Below are positions 44,711-54,177 of a stretch of DNA of 60,686 nt, piece after piece. The stretch lies in the NCBI GenBank assembly GCA_017963875.1, contig JAGCTA010000370.1, positions 1 through 60,686 on the forward strand, read 5' to 3'. Position 1 is the first letter of the stretch; each line of letters starts with the position of its first letter. The notes below the pieces were generated by a model. It did no database searches and was not told where the DNA came from. It worked only from the letters and a program-made list of their open reading frames with translations. The translations under genes were made by a program, and so were the position numbers. This stretch comes from Victivallales bacterium. GTDB taxonomy: Bacteria > Verrucomicrobiota > Lentisphaeria > Oligosphaerales > Oligosphaeraceae.

Positions 44711-46198
44711 ATGGATAGAAATCTGCAAAAATACGCATTGATTATCATGCTGGCGACATTGTCCGCAGTTGCCGCCACGAATGATTTTTCCTTCAGTTTT
44801 GGGAATTCGTTCACATTCGGCATGGGGGCTACTGCGGAACAGACTCCCTACCCCATTTCAGGGGGAACATTCAGCCCCAAATACTACTTTCTTAGCAGTG
44901 GCGACAAGACATCCCTTGCCGAAGAGGGCATGCAGTACCTCAACACGGATATTCGGGTTTCCACAACCGCCGCCACATGGAAAATCTATTCATCCCAAGG
45001 CGGGCAAGTCACTTTTGCCAAGCAGGGCACCATACCCTCAGGAGCCACTCTCGCAATTTATAATGCGAATTCGCAAAACAAAAAAATCGCCGACGTGGCC
45101 AATGGAACCAAAGTGACTCTTGAACCAAATTCCACATACTACATCCAGTTCGCAGAAAAAGGCAAAACCGTCTTGCCCCCCGCCCCGAACAACAAGACAT
45201 TCAACCTGGAACGGTCGTCTGGGAAGCAGTTGGAGTTCCCTGCAAGCGATCTGTTGCCCGAAGGATACACACTGCCATCAGGATATACCTTGGCGGGCGA
45301 TAAAGCAGCATACGCATTCGACGTCGACGGAGCGGTCTTTTCTGACGGCTCGTTTGGAACCATTACCTACAAAAACAACAAATGCACATTGACGCTTCCA
45401 AATGACATCGATTCATCCATCGCCATTTTGAAGTTCTTCTGCTGGTTCAAGGCGTCATCAGGCTCTACAGTGACTTCAAACGGAATGATTACCATAAACC
45501 TAACCCAGGCACCTCCATACCTCTCCCTTGAGCCATCAAGCGCGACGGTTTCCTCCATGGGCGGAGACGCCCTCTCGCTGGGCATTGACTTTGAAGTCCA
45601 GTCGAATGTCACTTGGACTGTGCGTTCGACTGTCGATTGGATTGTGCCAACCACCATTGAAGGCATCAACATCAATCGAGTCAGTTATATAGTCTCTCCA
45701 AGTACCAATGAAGAAACACGCGAAGGAAAACTCATTGTCGAAAGTAACAGAACGCCTCCCCAGGAATTCACCTTGACTCAAGGGAAGGCCTTGCCTGAAA
45801 AAACCACCCTGCCTCTCGCCGCAGGTTGGAATTTCATTGCTTTTACTCATCAACTCAATAATGAGACAATCGCAGAATTATTGAAAAAATACGCCATCTT
45901 CGCCATCAATGCCAAAGGCAAAGGCTATTCTCTTGCGACCAGCCTGACCCCTGGCGTTCCATACTGGATTTACTCCCCAGAACAAAAAACTGAGGAATTC
46001 ACAGGATATATTCTTGATAAGGACTGGAAGCAACCAACCATTAAAAACGGCAAGTGGATTTTTGTCGGAGTTTCTACCAAAAACTATTCGCCTGGCTCCA
46101 ACAATACCATCTGGGCATGGAACGCGGAAATGCAGCAATTCGATATCATGAATTCCGTTTCCCTTGGAAATGCCTTCATGATACAGTCTTCAAACTGA
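44711..46198 (+). CDS. Secreted BACON-domain protein
   Basis: 495 residues. The signal peptide (about residues 1-22, ending SAVAAT) is followed by an unrecognised N-terminal region with Ser- and Thr-rich repeats (about 25-260), then a BACON-like beta domain (about 268-355, with LSLEPSSATVSSMGG and NVTWTVRS), and a C-terminal domain beginning LAAGWNFIAFTHQL (about 365-495), a form seen at the ends of surface proteins. BACON domains are linked to carbohydrate or mucin binding. No catalytic motif is visible. GGGGAG precedes the ATG. It converges with priA, with only 26 bases between the stops. Confidence 0.75.
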   Translation: MDRNLQKYALIIMLATLSAVAATNDFSFSFGNSFTFGMGATAEQTPYPISGGTFSPKYYFLSSGDKTSLAEEGMQYLNTDIRVSTTAATWKIYSSQGGQVTFAKQGTIPSGATLAIYNANSQNKKIADVANGTKVTLEPNSTYYIQFAEKGKTVLPPAPNNKTFNLERSSGKQLEFPASDLLPEGYTLPSGYTLAGDKAAYAFDVDGAVFSDGSFGTITYKNNKCTLTLPNDIDSSIAILKFFCWFKASSGSTVTSNGMITINLTQAPPYLSLEPSSATVSSMGGDALSLGIDFEVQSNVTWTVRSTVDWIVPTTIEGININRVSYIVSPSTNEETREGKLIVESNRTPPQEFTLTQGKALPEKTTLPLAAGWNFIAFTHQLNNETIAELLKKYAIFAINAKGKGYSLATSLTPGVPYWIYSPEQKTEEFTGYILDKDWKQPTIKNGKWIFVGVSTKNYSPGSNNTIWAWNAEMQQFDIMNSVSLGNAFMIQSSN

Positions 46199-46224
46199 TC
46201 TCGGAAAGCCGACAGAATTGACCA

Positions 46225-48432
46225 TCAGCACAGATTCCTTGGATCGACGTCCGCGAATACAAAGACTTCTTTCGGCCAATTCTTTGACAAGACCAAAGGT
46301 CTGAGTTTTCTGACGAGCATCCAAATATTGCCTCCTCGGAAAAGGATCTGGAATCTAAAAAAGGTCTGGAGTTTGGCAAGCGGCGCGGGCATCGGTCCAA
46401 TGACCTGCGTTTTCTCCTCCAAAAAAGGCTTGGCTATTTCAAGGAACTGCTCGGCTGTCTGGGAGGCAAGGGCTTCTTCCTTCGATTTAAAATGGAAAAT
46501 CACCATGTGCGAACATGGGGGAAAATCCAGAAGTTGCCTGGACGGCAACTCTTCATCGTAGAATCCATGGTAATCATGCTTGATTGCGCATTGAAGAGCA
46601 TTATGGTACGGAGTATAGGTCTGTACGATGACATTTCCTGGAATGTCGCCCCTGCCAGCACGCCCCGCCACCTGGGTGATCAGTTGGAAAGTTCGCTCTC
46701 CCGAACGAAAATCAGGGACATGCAAACCTATGTCCGCCTGTATGACGCCAACCAACGTGACATTCGGGAAATCAAGTCCCTTTGCAATCATCTGCGTTCC
46801 AATGAGAATGTCGAAGCGCCCCACTCTAAACTGCTCAAGGACTCGCTTATAGCAGTCTTTTGTAGTCATTGTATCTGCGTCCATGCGTGCAATTCGCGCC
46901 TTTGGAAACAACGCCTGGGTAATCGTCTCAATTTTTTCCGTGCCGAAGCCCGAAAAACGTATTTCAGGGTCGCCGCAATTTGGGCAGACTGTCGGGGCTG
47001 TCTTTTCCTCACCGCAGAGATGGCATTTCAGCATCCCTTCCTTTTTGTGGTATGTATAGGAAACGCTGCAATTTTCACACATTGCCACATAACCGCACTT
47101 GGAACACATCATCTGGGTAGCAAACCCACGGCGGTTTAGAAACAGAATCGTCTGCTGCTGATGGCTGATGCGGTCATGGATCAACTCCCGCAAGCGCCGC
47201 GAAAAGATTTGCGCCTGCCCCGTCATCGAGGCTTCCTGCGCCATGTCAACCAGTTCCACTTCAGGCAATGGACGTACTTCCACGCGATTCGGCAATTCAA
47301 GCAACTTGTATTTGCCGATTGTGCAGTTGTAGTAACTTTCAAGAGATGGAGTCGCCGAACCCAGAAGCACCGTCGCCCCCTCCAGTTTCCCACGGACAAC
47401 AGCCATGTCACGAGCATTGTAGCGTGGCGATTCGTCTTGCTTGTAGGAACTTTCGTGTTCCTCATCCACCACAATGAGCCCGACATTCGTGAAAGGCGCA
47501 AAAAGCGCTGAACGCGCGCCTATGGCAATGCGTGAACGGCCCTCGTTGATTCTCGTCCATTCATCAAAGCGCTCACCGTTGGACAGGCCAGAATGAAGCA
47601 CCGAAACAAGATTTCCAAAACGCCGCCTGAACCTTTCGCATGTCTGCGGCGTCAACGAGATTTCAGGGACGAGGACAATCGCATCCTTGCCATGCTCCAG
47701 GCAATGCGCAATTGCCTGAAGATAGACTTCAGTCTTTCCCGACGCGGTCACTCCATGAAGCAAAATGACATCTGAGACGCTGCTGTCCTGCGAAGCGTTG
47801 ATGGACTCCAGGACGCCCTTCTGCTCCTTTGTCAACTCCTTTGGAAAATCAGGGACGATGGCATCCTCCATGAACGGGTCCCGTTCAACAACACGGAGTT
47901 CCTTTTCCAGCCAGCCATCCTCACACATTTTTGAAATGACGGACGCGGAGCATATTCCTATATTCTGCAATTCCATCAAGGGGCGTGGACCAGATTCCCG
48001 AAGATACCCCAGGACTTCCTTTCGCTTGGGATTCAGTTTCTCAAACTCCTCGCCAGATTGCGTCATCCCCTTAAGCGAGAGCATCACGAACATCGCCTGC
48101 TTGTGTTTCATTTCCCCTGATAGCACAACTGCTGGCAACAAGGCGCGTATGGCATGTTCCTTCGGACAGCAATAGTAGTCTGCCATCCATTCCGCTAGAC
48201 GAACGAGATTTTTCGGAATCTGCTCACGCTCGCTTTCCAAAGCAATAATTGGCTTTAGATTCTGCTGTTTGCTGAACTCCGCAAGCGCAACAACAAAGCC
48301 AGAACGTTCTGAAGTGTTGAATGAAACACGGACACGAGACCCGACACGAACCTGATTCGCCAGATTCGGCGGTATGAAATAGTCAAAGTCCTTGTCCAGA
48401 GATATTAAAAAAACAACTTTTGCGACAGCCAT
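46225..48432 (-). CDS. priA: Primosomal helicase PriA
   Basis: 735 residues. PriA reloads the replisome at collapsed forks. It has the N-terminal 3'-end-binding region with PEHAIRALLP, Walker A LHGVTASGKTEVYLQAI, Walker B DEEHESSYKQDE, motif III LGSATPS, and the eight-Cys zinc region: CSKCGYVAMCENC, CHLCGEEK and CPNCGDP (about residues 435-475). C-terminal helicase motifs include GTQMIAKGLDFPNVT and QVAGRAGRGD. Length matches family. A GGGAGGGA ribosome-binding site precedes ATG 48432. Confidence 0.96.
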   Translation of the reverse strand: MAVAKVVFLISLDKDFDYFIPPNLANQVRVGSRVRVSFNTSERSGFVVALAEFSKQQNLKPIIALESEREQIPKNLVRLAEWMADYYCCPKEHAIRALLPAVVLSGEMKHKQAMFVMLSLKGMTQSGEEFEKLNPKRKEVLGYLRESGPRPLMELQNIGICSASVISKMCEDGWLEKELRVVERDPFMEDAIVPDFPKELTKEQKGVLESINASQDSSVSDVILLHGVTASGKTEVYLQAIAHCLEHGKDAIVLVPEISLTPQTCERFRRRFGNLVSVLHSGLSNGERFDEWTRINEGRSRIAIGARSALFAPFTNVGLIVVDEEHESSYKQDESPRYNARDMAVVRGKLEGATVLLGSATPSLESYYNCTIGKYKLLELPNRVEVRPLPEVELVDMAQEASMTGQAQIFSRRLRELIHDRISHQQQTILFLNRRGFATQMMCSKCGYVAMCENCSVSYTYHKKEGMLKCHLCGEEKTAPTVCPNCGDPEIRFSGFGTEKIETITQALFPKARIARMDADTMTTKDCYKRVLEQFRVGRFDILIGTQMIAKGLDFPNVTLVGVIQADIGLHVPDFRSGERTFQLITQVAGRAGRGDIPGNVIVQTYTPYHNALQCAIKHDYHGFYDEELPSRQLLDFPPCSHMVIFHFKSKEEALASQTAEQFLEIAKPFLEEKTQVIGPMPAPLAKLQTFFRFQILFRGGNIWMLVRKLRPLVLSKNWPKEVFVFADVDPRNLC

Positions 48433-48456
48433 TGCGTCCCTCCCCCAAAAGCCGCA

Positions 48457-49830
48457 TCATTGCTGGAGACGTTCTTTCCAGAAAGCCAATTGATTCCGCA
48501 CCTGGTTCAACGCCGTGCCGCCAGTCAAATTACGTGCATCCGCGCTCGCCTTGGAATCAAAAAGCCCTAGACATTCCTCGGACGCCATCGGAATAGTCTC
48601 CCTCATCTGGGTCAATGATGCCTGGGCCAATGTCATCCGATGCTCATTGCACCATGCGACGAATGCCCCGACCTGATGGTGCGCCTCCCTGAAGGGGACA
48701 CCATGCCTGACCAGCCACTCTGCCAGATCCGTCGCCTCAAGTGCGGGGTCTGCCGCCGCCTCAGCCATGCGCGTCTTGTTCGGCTTGAGCGTCGCAAGCA
48801 TGGCAGTCACCGTCGCAAGTGCCATTTTCACCGTGTCGATGGCATCGAAAAGTCCTTCCTTGTCTTCCTGAAGATCACGGTTGTAGGTCAAAGGCAATCC
48901 TTTTAGCGTTGTAAGCAGTGCGATGAGATGGCCGTACACGCGTCCCGTTTTCCCTCTGGTAAGTTCCGCCACATCTGGATTTTTCTTCTGTGGCATGAGC
49001 GACGACCCCGTGGTGAAAGCGTCACCAAGTTCAATGAATGCGAATTCCTGGCTGAACCAGAGGATGATGTCCTCGGAAAAACGTGAAAGGTGCATGGATA
49101 TGATGGACAAATCGGCAAGGAATTCAACCAGCGTGTCCCTGTCGGCAACAGCATCCATGGAGTTGCGGAGGACTTCGTCAAATCCGAGTTGCGTTGAAAC
49201 GAACTCACGATCCAACGGCAAGGTGCATCCTGCAATAGCGCCCGCGCCCAACGGCAAGCGGTTAATCCTCTTTCGTGCGTCCAAAAGCCGTTCTGCATCT
49301 CGCTCGAACATTTCCACGTATGCAAGGAGATGATGCGCAAAATAAACAGGCTGAGCATGCTGAAGATGCGTAAAGCCTGGCATGATGGCATCGACATTGT
49401 CAGCCCCCAGAGTCACAAGTGCCGCCTGAAGTCCATGGAGCAATTCGCAAATGGCGTCGTCTTCAGCCCTCAGGTACAACCGTTCATCTGTGGCAATCTG
49501 GTCGTTTCTGGAGCGTCCCGTATGAAGACGCGCTCCTGGTTTTCCTATTCTCTCCGTAAGCCTGGCCTCGATATTCATGTGAATATCCTCCAGCGCCTCC
49601 GAAAACTCGAAGTTGCCGTCGTCGATATCCTTTTTGATTTGATTCAGGCCACGGACAATATCCTCGACATCCTCCTGCGGTATGATACCCTGTTTCCCAA
49701 GCATTCTTGCATGTGCGATGCTTCCCTGAATATCATACGGATAAAGTCTGCGATCATACGAAATGGATTCCGAATATTTTCTCACAAGAGAATCCGTTTC
49801 CTGAGAGAATCTTCCGCCCCAAAGTGCCAT
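48457..49830 (-). CDS. argH: Argininosuccinate lyase
   Basis: 457 residues. ArgH splits argininosuccinate into arginine and fumarate, the last step of arginine synthesis. The signature GSSLMPQKKNPD (near residues 275-286) is intact, with the family N-terminus MALWGGRFSQETD and the substrate loop GRSRNDQIATD. Length is normal. AGGAAGACAT lies before the ATG. It is followed by priA after 24 bases. No other arg gene is in the window. Confidence 0.95.
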   Translation of the reverse strand: MALWGGRFSQETDSLVRKYSESISYDRRLYPYDIQGSIAHARMLGKQGIIPQEDVEDIVRGLNQIKKDIDDGNFEFSEALEDIHMNIEARLTERIGKPGARLHTGRSRNDQIATDERLYLRAEDDAICELLHGLQAALVTLGADNVDAIMPGFTHLQHAQPVYFAHHLLAYVEMFERDAERLLDARKRINRLPLGAGAIAGCTLPLDREFVSTQLGFDEVLRNSMDAVADRDTLVEFLADLSIISMHLSRFSEDIILWFSQEFAFIELGDAFTTGSSLMPQKKNPDVAELTRGKTGRVYGHLIALLTTLKGLPLTYNRDLQEDKEGLFDAIDTVKMALATVTAMLATLKPNKTRMAEAAADPALEATDLAEWLVRHGVPFREAHHQVGAFVAWCNEHRMTLAQASLTQMRETIPMASEECLGLFDSKASADARNLTGGTALNQVRNQLAFWKERLQQ

Positions 49831-49857
49831 AATGTCTTCCTGTATTTATGATTATGT

Positions 49858-50622
49858 TTATTTTACGATTAGTTTTCCCGTGGAATCCACATCCGTCTGG
49901 GTGATGAGTTCCAGCAGATGGGCCGCCGCAACCGTGATATGCCCCGCATTGAATCCTGCCAGAACCAGTTCCTTGAAAAATGTCTCCGTCAGCAATTTCG
50001 CCACTTTGGCTGGATTTTTCAGCGATGTGACCATCAACTGTTCAGCCTCGGTGCGTTCACGGAATTCAGCCTCCTGCCGATTCTGGTCGCGAAGTTCACG
50101 CGATGCGGCAGCAAAATGCTGATTGAGATAGTCATACACTTTGGAATTTTCTATGACAAGCGAGGCGAAATGAGAAATCAGTTCAAGGATTTTCCTTCTG
50201 ACAAGGTCGTATGGCTTGACCGCATCCTTGTCCCTGGAGCCACCCGCTATCAGCAAGCCAATGCGTGCGCCACGCACTAGTATCGGAGTGCAAATAATGG
50301 GAAACTGGATATCTTCAATCCCTGAATTAATCCAGTTGATCTGATGAATATGACGCGTCTGCCAAAGAATGTTCTGAAGACGTGCAGGAACATTCAGCGC
50401 ATGCCCCACGCGGATATTCGGGCTGTCAATGCCGACAACTGTCTTCACAACCAATTCCTTGCGCTCTTCTTCGCGGAACAGGAACACTGCCTGTTCCGTA
50501 TCAAGCAAAGCGCATGTCATCGTCGTAATGTGGTGCAGCGCTTCATCCAATGAACGCGGTGCTGTCAATGCTTCTGTAAGCATTGTCAAAATGGTGAGAT
50601 TGCTTTCAAAATCATTTATCAT
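49858..50622 (-). CDS. GAF-domain protein
   Basis: 254 residues. A GAF-like sensor domain occupies about residues 10-160 (LTEALTAPRSLDEALHHI, CALLDTEQAVFLF, LLIAGGSRD). A coiled segment follows (NQHFAAASRELRDQNRQE), and then a short C-terminal part. It has no kinase, cyclase or DNA-binding domain, so it may be a stand-alone sensor or a partner of another protein. The start at 50622 is chosen because GAGGAGA lies 8 bases upstream; longer forms would extend into holA. It lies between holA and argH on the same strand. Confidence 0.75.
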   Translation of the reverse strand: MINDFESNLTILTMLTEALTAPRSLDEALHHITTMTCALLDTEQAVFLFREEERKELVVKTVVGIDSPNIRVGHALNVPARLQNILWQTRHIHQINWINSGIEDIQFPIICTPILVRGARIGLLIAGGSRDKDAVKPYDLVRRKILELISHFASLVIENSKVYDYLNQHFAAASRELRDQNRQEAEFRERTEAEQLMVTSLKNPAKVAKLLTETFFKELVLAGFNAGHITVAAAHLLELITQTDVDSTGKLIVK

Positions 50623-50635
50623 GGCATATATCTCC

Positions 50636-51754
50636 TCAACGAGACGGTTTGACAACCGATTCAAACAAGGCGTTTTCCAATGAAACACGCGCGGAAGTCG
50701 ATGACGACATGCACTGCCAGAGCGCATCACGGAATATGGTCATGGCGCGAATGGCTTCCTGCGGCTTATATCTCATCGCGTCCTCGGCCAATTTCTGGGC
50801 ACGAAAGGGATGCATGGATACAATGTCTGGCCACGCTTTCTTCCACTCGTCCCGCTGTTCTGAAGAAACATTCTTCAACGCCATATTCAGCGAAGACGGC
50901 GTGGAAATATGGTTCTGGCTCATGAAAATCTGAAGTTGAAGCATTTGCCTGAAATACCCTGCGGCCGTCAAAATCAACGAGCGAGCGATACGATCAGCAT
51001 CATTGGTTCTTTCTGACATGGCATCTATAATTCTCAGGCAATCATTGATGTTTCGCTTGCCAATCGCATTTCCGAAAGACCAACTGAACTCCTCCCCCTG
51101 CCCCTCGCAGAGCAACCGCGCATCCTCAACGGTTATGGGCTGTTCCGTGCCGCCCTTGTAGCATATCAGTTTTTCAAGTTCTGAATCAATGCGCGCCGTA
51201 TCAGTCCCCAAAACTTCAATCAAGTATTCGACGACGCCTCCCTGGAGTGCAACCCCCTTGTCCTTTGCCGCGTTATTGATGCAAATTGACATGTCCTCCT
51301 GCCAGTTCCTGTTCATTTTATCTGGCTTGCTGAGTATGATGACACTTTCTTTGCTGTATGCCTCGCACGCCTTCAGCAACTCTCCCCTGGATTTCTTGTC
51401 AGCCGAATAAGGACCGTCCATGACAAGAACGATGTCTTTTGGAATTCCATTCGAGATAAACTGCGCCAGTTCGCGAAGAGCCTTGCCGACATCGCTTGAT
51501 TTCACTGTCTCGGCACTAAAGGACGAAAAATGCTTCAGCCACACTGTCTTCGTACCGCCTAAAAACGGCGGCGACTGCAACGACCTGATGAGGTTGATAA
51601 TCAACTCGGGTTCAACCCCGCTCTCTGGTTCCTGGTACACATCAAGAGAAAAGGCGTCTGGTGTTGGACCAGCGACTTTTTCAATGAGTTTGGCAGACGT
51701 TTCCGATATCTGCGCCTCATCATTCCCTATGATAAGATAGACATTCGTTGACAT
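50636..51754 (-). CDS. holA: DNA polymerase III subunit delta
   Basis: 372 residues. The delta subunit opens the beta sliding clamp within the clamp loader. The N-terminal AAA-like domain starts VYLIIGNDEAQISET, the middle has SGNGIPKDIVLVMDGPY-type residues (GIPKDIVLVMDGP), and the helical C-terminal part has FGNAIGKRNINDCL and TAAGYFRQMLQLQ, typical of HolA. ATG 51754 is favoured over upstream in-frame ATGs, which add a non-conserved segment. It diverges from the polyamine operon across a 337-base gap. Confidence 0.85.
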   Translation of the reverse strand: MSTNVYLIIGNDEAQISETSAKLIEKVAGPTPDAFSLDVYQEPESGVEPELIINLIRSLQSPPFLGGTKTVWLKHFSSFSAETVKSSDVGKALRELAQFISNGIPKDIVLVMDGPYSADKKSRGELLKACEAYSKESVIILSKPDKMNRNWQEDMSICINNAAKDKGVALQGGVVEYLIEVLGTDTARIDSELEKLICYKGGTEQPITVEDARLLCEGQGEEFSWSFGNAIGKRNINDCLRIIDAMSERTNDADRIARSLILTAAGYFRQMLQLQIFMSQNHISTPSSLNMALKNVSSEQRDEWKKAWPDIVSMHPFRAQKLAEDAMRYKPQEAIRAMTIFRDALWQCMSSSTSARVSLENALFESVVKPSR

Positions 51755-51943
51755 GAAGATTCCCACGACATGGCTTTTTTGACTTTTAATTAATGTAATA
51801 CTTGTTTCCATTTCGGTCAATTGAAAATATCGATGGTATTGAAAGTTCACGGCAAAGCATCACGTTATTATCAGGATTCCGTATGTGAAAAGCGTGCATT
51901 TGCTCGTTCAAGATTTTAAAAACAATAAAATCCACACAACCTA

Positions 51944-51971
51944 TTGAAAAATCACAAAAAAAGATTATATT
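51944..51971 (+). promoter_or_regulatory. Candidate promoter of potABCD
   Basis: TTGAAA (51944-51949) and TATATT (51966-51971) are 16 bases apart. Transcription would start near 51978, giving a leader of about 115 bases. Confidence 0.4.
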
Positions 51972-51979
51972 TTTAATTT

Positions 51980-52091
51980 TACAATGTTGCCGAACCACGG
52001 CTGGGACCGTGTGGCTGAATGCGGCGGCTGGTATTCCGTTGTGTACGGATTTTTGTTGGGCTTGTTTACCTGGAAGGAACATTTCTGGGAA
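51980..52091 (+). other. potA leader region
   Basis: This 112-base stretch between the candidate promoter and the potA ATG includes a small hairpin (51996-52000 with 52007-52011, a 6-base loop) inside a GC-rich patch. It could instead be read as an N-terminal extension from ATG 51984 in the PotA frame, but that peptide has no PotA counterpart. No known riboswitch class was recognised. The remainder of the holA-potA gap (51755-51943) is A+T-rich with nothing visible. Confidence 0.25.
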
Positions 52092-53225
52092 ATGGAAATC
52101 CTGCGCTTTGAGAACATCACCAAGCGGTATGGCAAAAACACCGTCTTGGACGACGTCAGTCTTTCAATCAATTCTGGTGAAGTTTTTTCGTTGCTTGGTC
52201 CTAGCGGCTGCGGCAAGACGACTCTATTGCGGATCTGTGGTGGCTTCGAGCCGCCAGACTCGGGCCGTGTGATATTGGATGGAGTCGATATTACCGATTT
52301 GCCTCCAAACCGCCGCGAAGTCCGCACCGTCTTCCAGAACTATGCCTTGTTCCCCCACATGACTGTATGGGACAATGTCGCTTTTGGCCTGAAAGCCATG
52401 CATGTTGACTCAGAGACCATCCGTCAAGAAGTCCCGAAGTTTCTAGAACTCGTTCAACTCACTGGATTTGAGAACCGTCGCCCCAGTCAACTCAGCGGCG
52501 GCCAGCGCCAGCGTGTCGCCATCGCACGCGCACTTGTCAACAAACCCAAGGTGCTGCTGCTGGACGAACCGCTCGCCGCACTTGACCTTAAACTCCGCCA
52601 GCGCATGCTTATCGACCTGGACACCCTGCATGACGACGTCGGCACGACGTTCATCTTCGTCACTCATGACCAGCAGGAAGCCATGAGCATTAGCGACCAT
52701 ATCGCAGTCCTCAACAGTGGCCATGTGGAACAAATCGGAACACCGCCGCAACTCTACGAGGCACCAAAGACAAGTTTTGTCGCGGCTTTCATCGGCGATA
52801 CCAATTTCTTCTCTGGCAAAATCGAGAGTGTTGACGGAGACTACTGCAACCTCGCCATTGACGCGTTTCCAACGCTACGACTCTACAATGACAAAAAAGT
52901 GCATGTCGGGGAAGACGTCCACGTCAGCATCAGACCTGAAAAATTCGTCATTTCATTGAACGAGCCTGAACGGACCGACGCCAACACAAACATTCTTCAA
53001 GGAAAAGTCGAAGAGGTCATTTACCTTGGAGCGCATACGCGCTATTGGGTCCGCGTGCAGGATTGGCGGATTTCCGTCATCAAACAACACTACGGTTATG
53101 CCCTTGATGAACGCGCCATCAAATGGGATGACAACGTCTGGCTCAAATTCGAAGCGGACAATGCCTACATGCTAGACCGTTACGCTGAAGACGACGAAGA
53201 ACTTCTGGCGTTGCCAGACCTGTAA
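52092..53225 (+). CDS. potA: Spermidine/putrescine ABC importer, ATPase
   Basis: 377 residues, nearly the same length as the Escherichia coli protein. Walker A GPSGCGKTTLL, the signature LSGGQRQRVAIARAL and Walker B VLLLDEPLAALDLKLR are present. The C-terminal TOBE-type regulatory domain contains HVSIRPEKF. It energises uptake through PotB and PotC. ATG 52092 matches the family start (MEILRFENITKRYG); the frame is open 36 codons further upstream. potB follows after 16 bases. Confidence 0.94.
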   Translation: MEILRFENITKRYGKNTVLDDVSLSINSGEVFSLLGPSGCGKTTLLRICGGFEPPDSGRVILDGVDITDLPPNRREVRTVFQNYALFPHMTVWDNVAFGLKAMHVDSETIRQEVPKFLELVQLTGFENRRPSQLSGGQRQRVAIARALVNKPKVLLLDEPLAALDLKLRQRMLIDLDTLHDDVGTTFIFVTHDQQEAMSISDHIAVLNSGHVEQIGTPPQLYEAPKTSFVAAFIGDTNFFSGKIESVDGDYCNLAIDAFPTLRLYNDKKVHVGEDVHVSIRPEKFVISLNEPERTDANTNILQGKVEEVIYLGAHTRYWVRVQDWRISVIKQHYGYALDERAIKWDDNVWLKFEADNAYMLDRYAEDDEELLALPDL

Positions 53226-53241
53226 CGTCAAAGGGGCTGCC

Positions 53242-54177
53242 ATGGAAAAACAACGTCATCAGGCCCTTGAACACGCACAGGGTTCATCAGGAAAGCATCG
53301 CAAGTCCTGGGCAACTTTCTTTGTCGGAATGCCGACTTTTGTCTGGCTTGTCGTATTCTATGCTCTTCCCGTCATCATCATGTTTCTCTTGGCATTCAAG
53401 CCAGTGAACTTTTATGGCGGTATTGGAGACGGCTGGACATTGCAGACGCTGCGTGAACTCAGCAACCCGAGTTATCCAGAAATCATCTGGCGTACCATCT
53501 GGCAGGGCATTGCATCAACTGCCATCTGCATTGTCGTGGCGGTTCCCATCAGTTACCACCTTGCACGCATGAACAAACGGCTCAGAAATCTCTGCCTGCT
53601 ACTCATCGTCGTCCCTTTCTGGACCAATTTCCTCATCCGAATCTACACTTGGAAGGTCTTTCTTCATCCAGACGGAACATTCAAGCACATTCTAGTCTAT
53701 TTGGGATTGGCTGAACCTTCGACAACCCTGCTCTACAACCAGTGGGCCGTTCTGGCAGTCATGGTTTACACTTATCTGCCATACGCCATTCTGCCCATCT
53801 ATGCCATCGCGGAAAAATTCGACTTTTCACTGCTTGACGCTGCCAAGGACCTTGGTGCCAGTTCTTTCTACGCTTTTAGACGCGTATTTCTCCCTTCCAT
53901 ATCCAACGGTATCTGGACAGCGGTCATGGTCGTTCTCATCCCCGCGCTTGGTGCCTACCTCATCCCAAATCTTGTCGGAGGACCCACAAGTGAACTGCTC
54001 GGTGACAAAATCGCCCAGCGCGTTTTCGTTGATAGAAACCTCCCGCATGCCAGTGCACTCTCAGCCCTGCTCATGCTCGGTGTTTTCCTCCCGTTGCTCA
54101 TCGGCCTGTTTGTCCAGAAAATCCGTGCCAAACGAATGGGCGACAAGGCTTCCAAACTTCAGGAGGTCATCAAATGA
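53242..54177 (+). CDS. potB: Spermidine/putrescine ABC permease B
   Basis: 311 residues with about six membrane segments. It has the EAA loop DAAKDLGASSFYAFRRVFLP (residue region ~195-215), and it matches the PotB order with VPFWTNFLIRIYTWK, typical of polyamine permeases. It forms the channel with PotC. The stop overlaps the potC ATG (ATGA), so translation is coupled. The charged N-terminus (about 25 residues, rich in His and Lys) is longer than usual. Confidence 0.93.
   Translation: MEKQRHQALEHAQGSSGKHRKSWATFFVGMPTFVWLVVFYALPVIIMFLLAFKPVNFYGGIGDGWTLQTLRELSNPSYPEIIWRTIWQGIASTAICIVVAVPISYHLARMNKRLRNLCLLLIVVPFWTNFLIRIYTWKVFLHPDGTFKHILVYLGLAEPSTTLLYNQWAVLAVMVYTYLPYAILPIYAIAEKFDFSLLDAAKDLGASSFYAFRRVFLPSISNGIWTAVMVVLIPALGAYLIPNLVGGPTSELLGDKIAQRVFVDRNLPHASALSALLMLGVFLPLLIGLFVQKIRAKRMGDKASKLQEVIK

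Noticed and set aside
46492..47139. Plus-strand open frame of 215 codons opposite priA
   Set aside because: It covers the conserved PriA helicase and zinc regions in reverse, and its cysteines reflect the antisense of those motifs.
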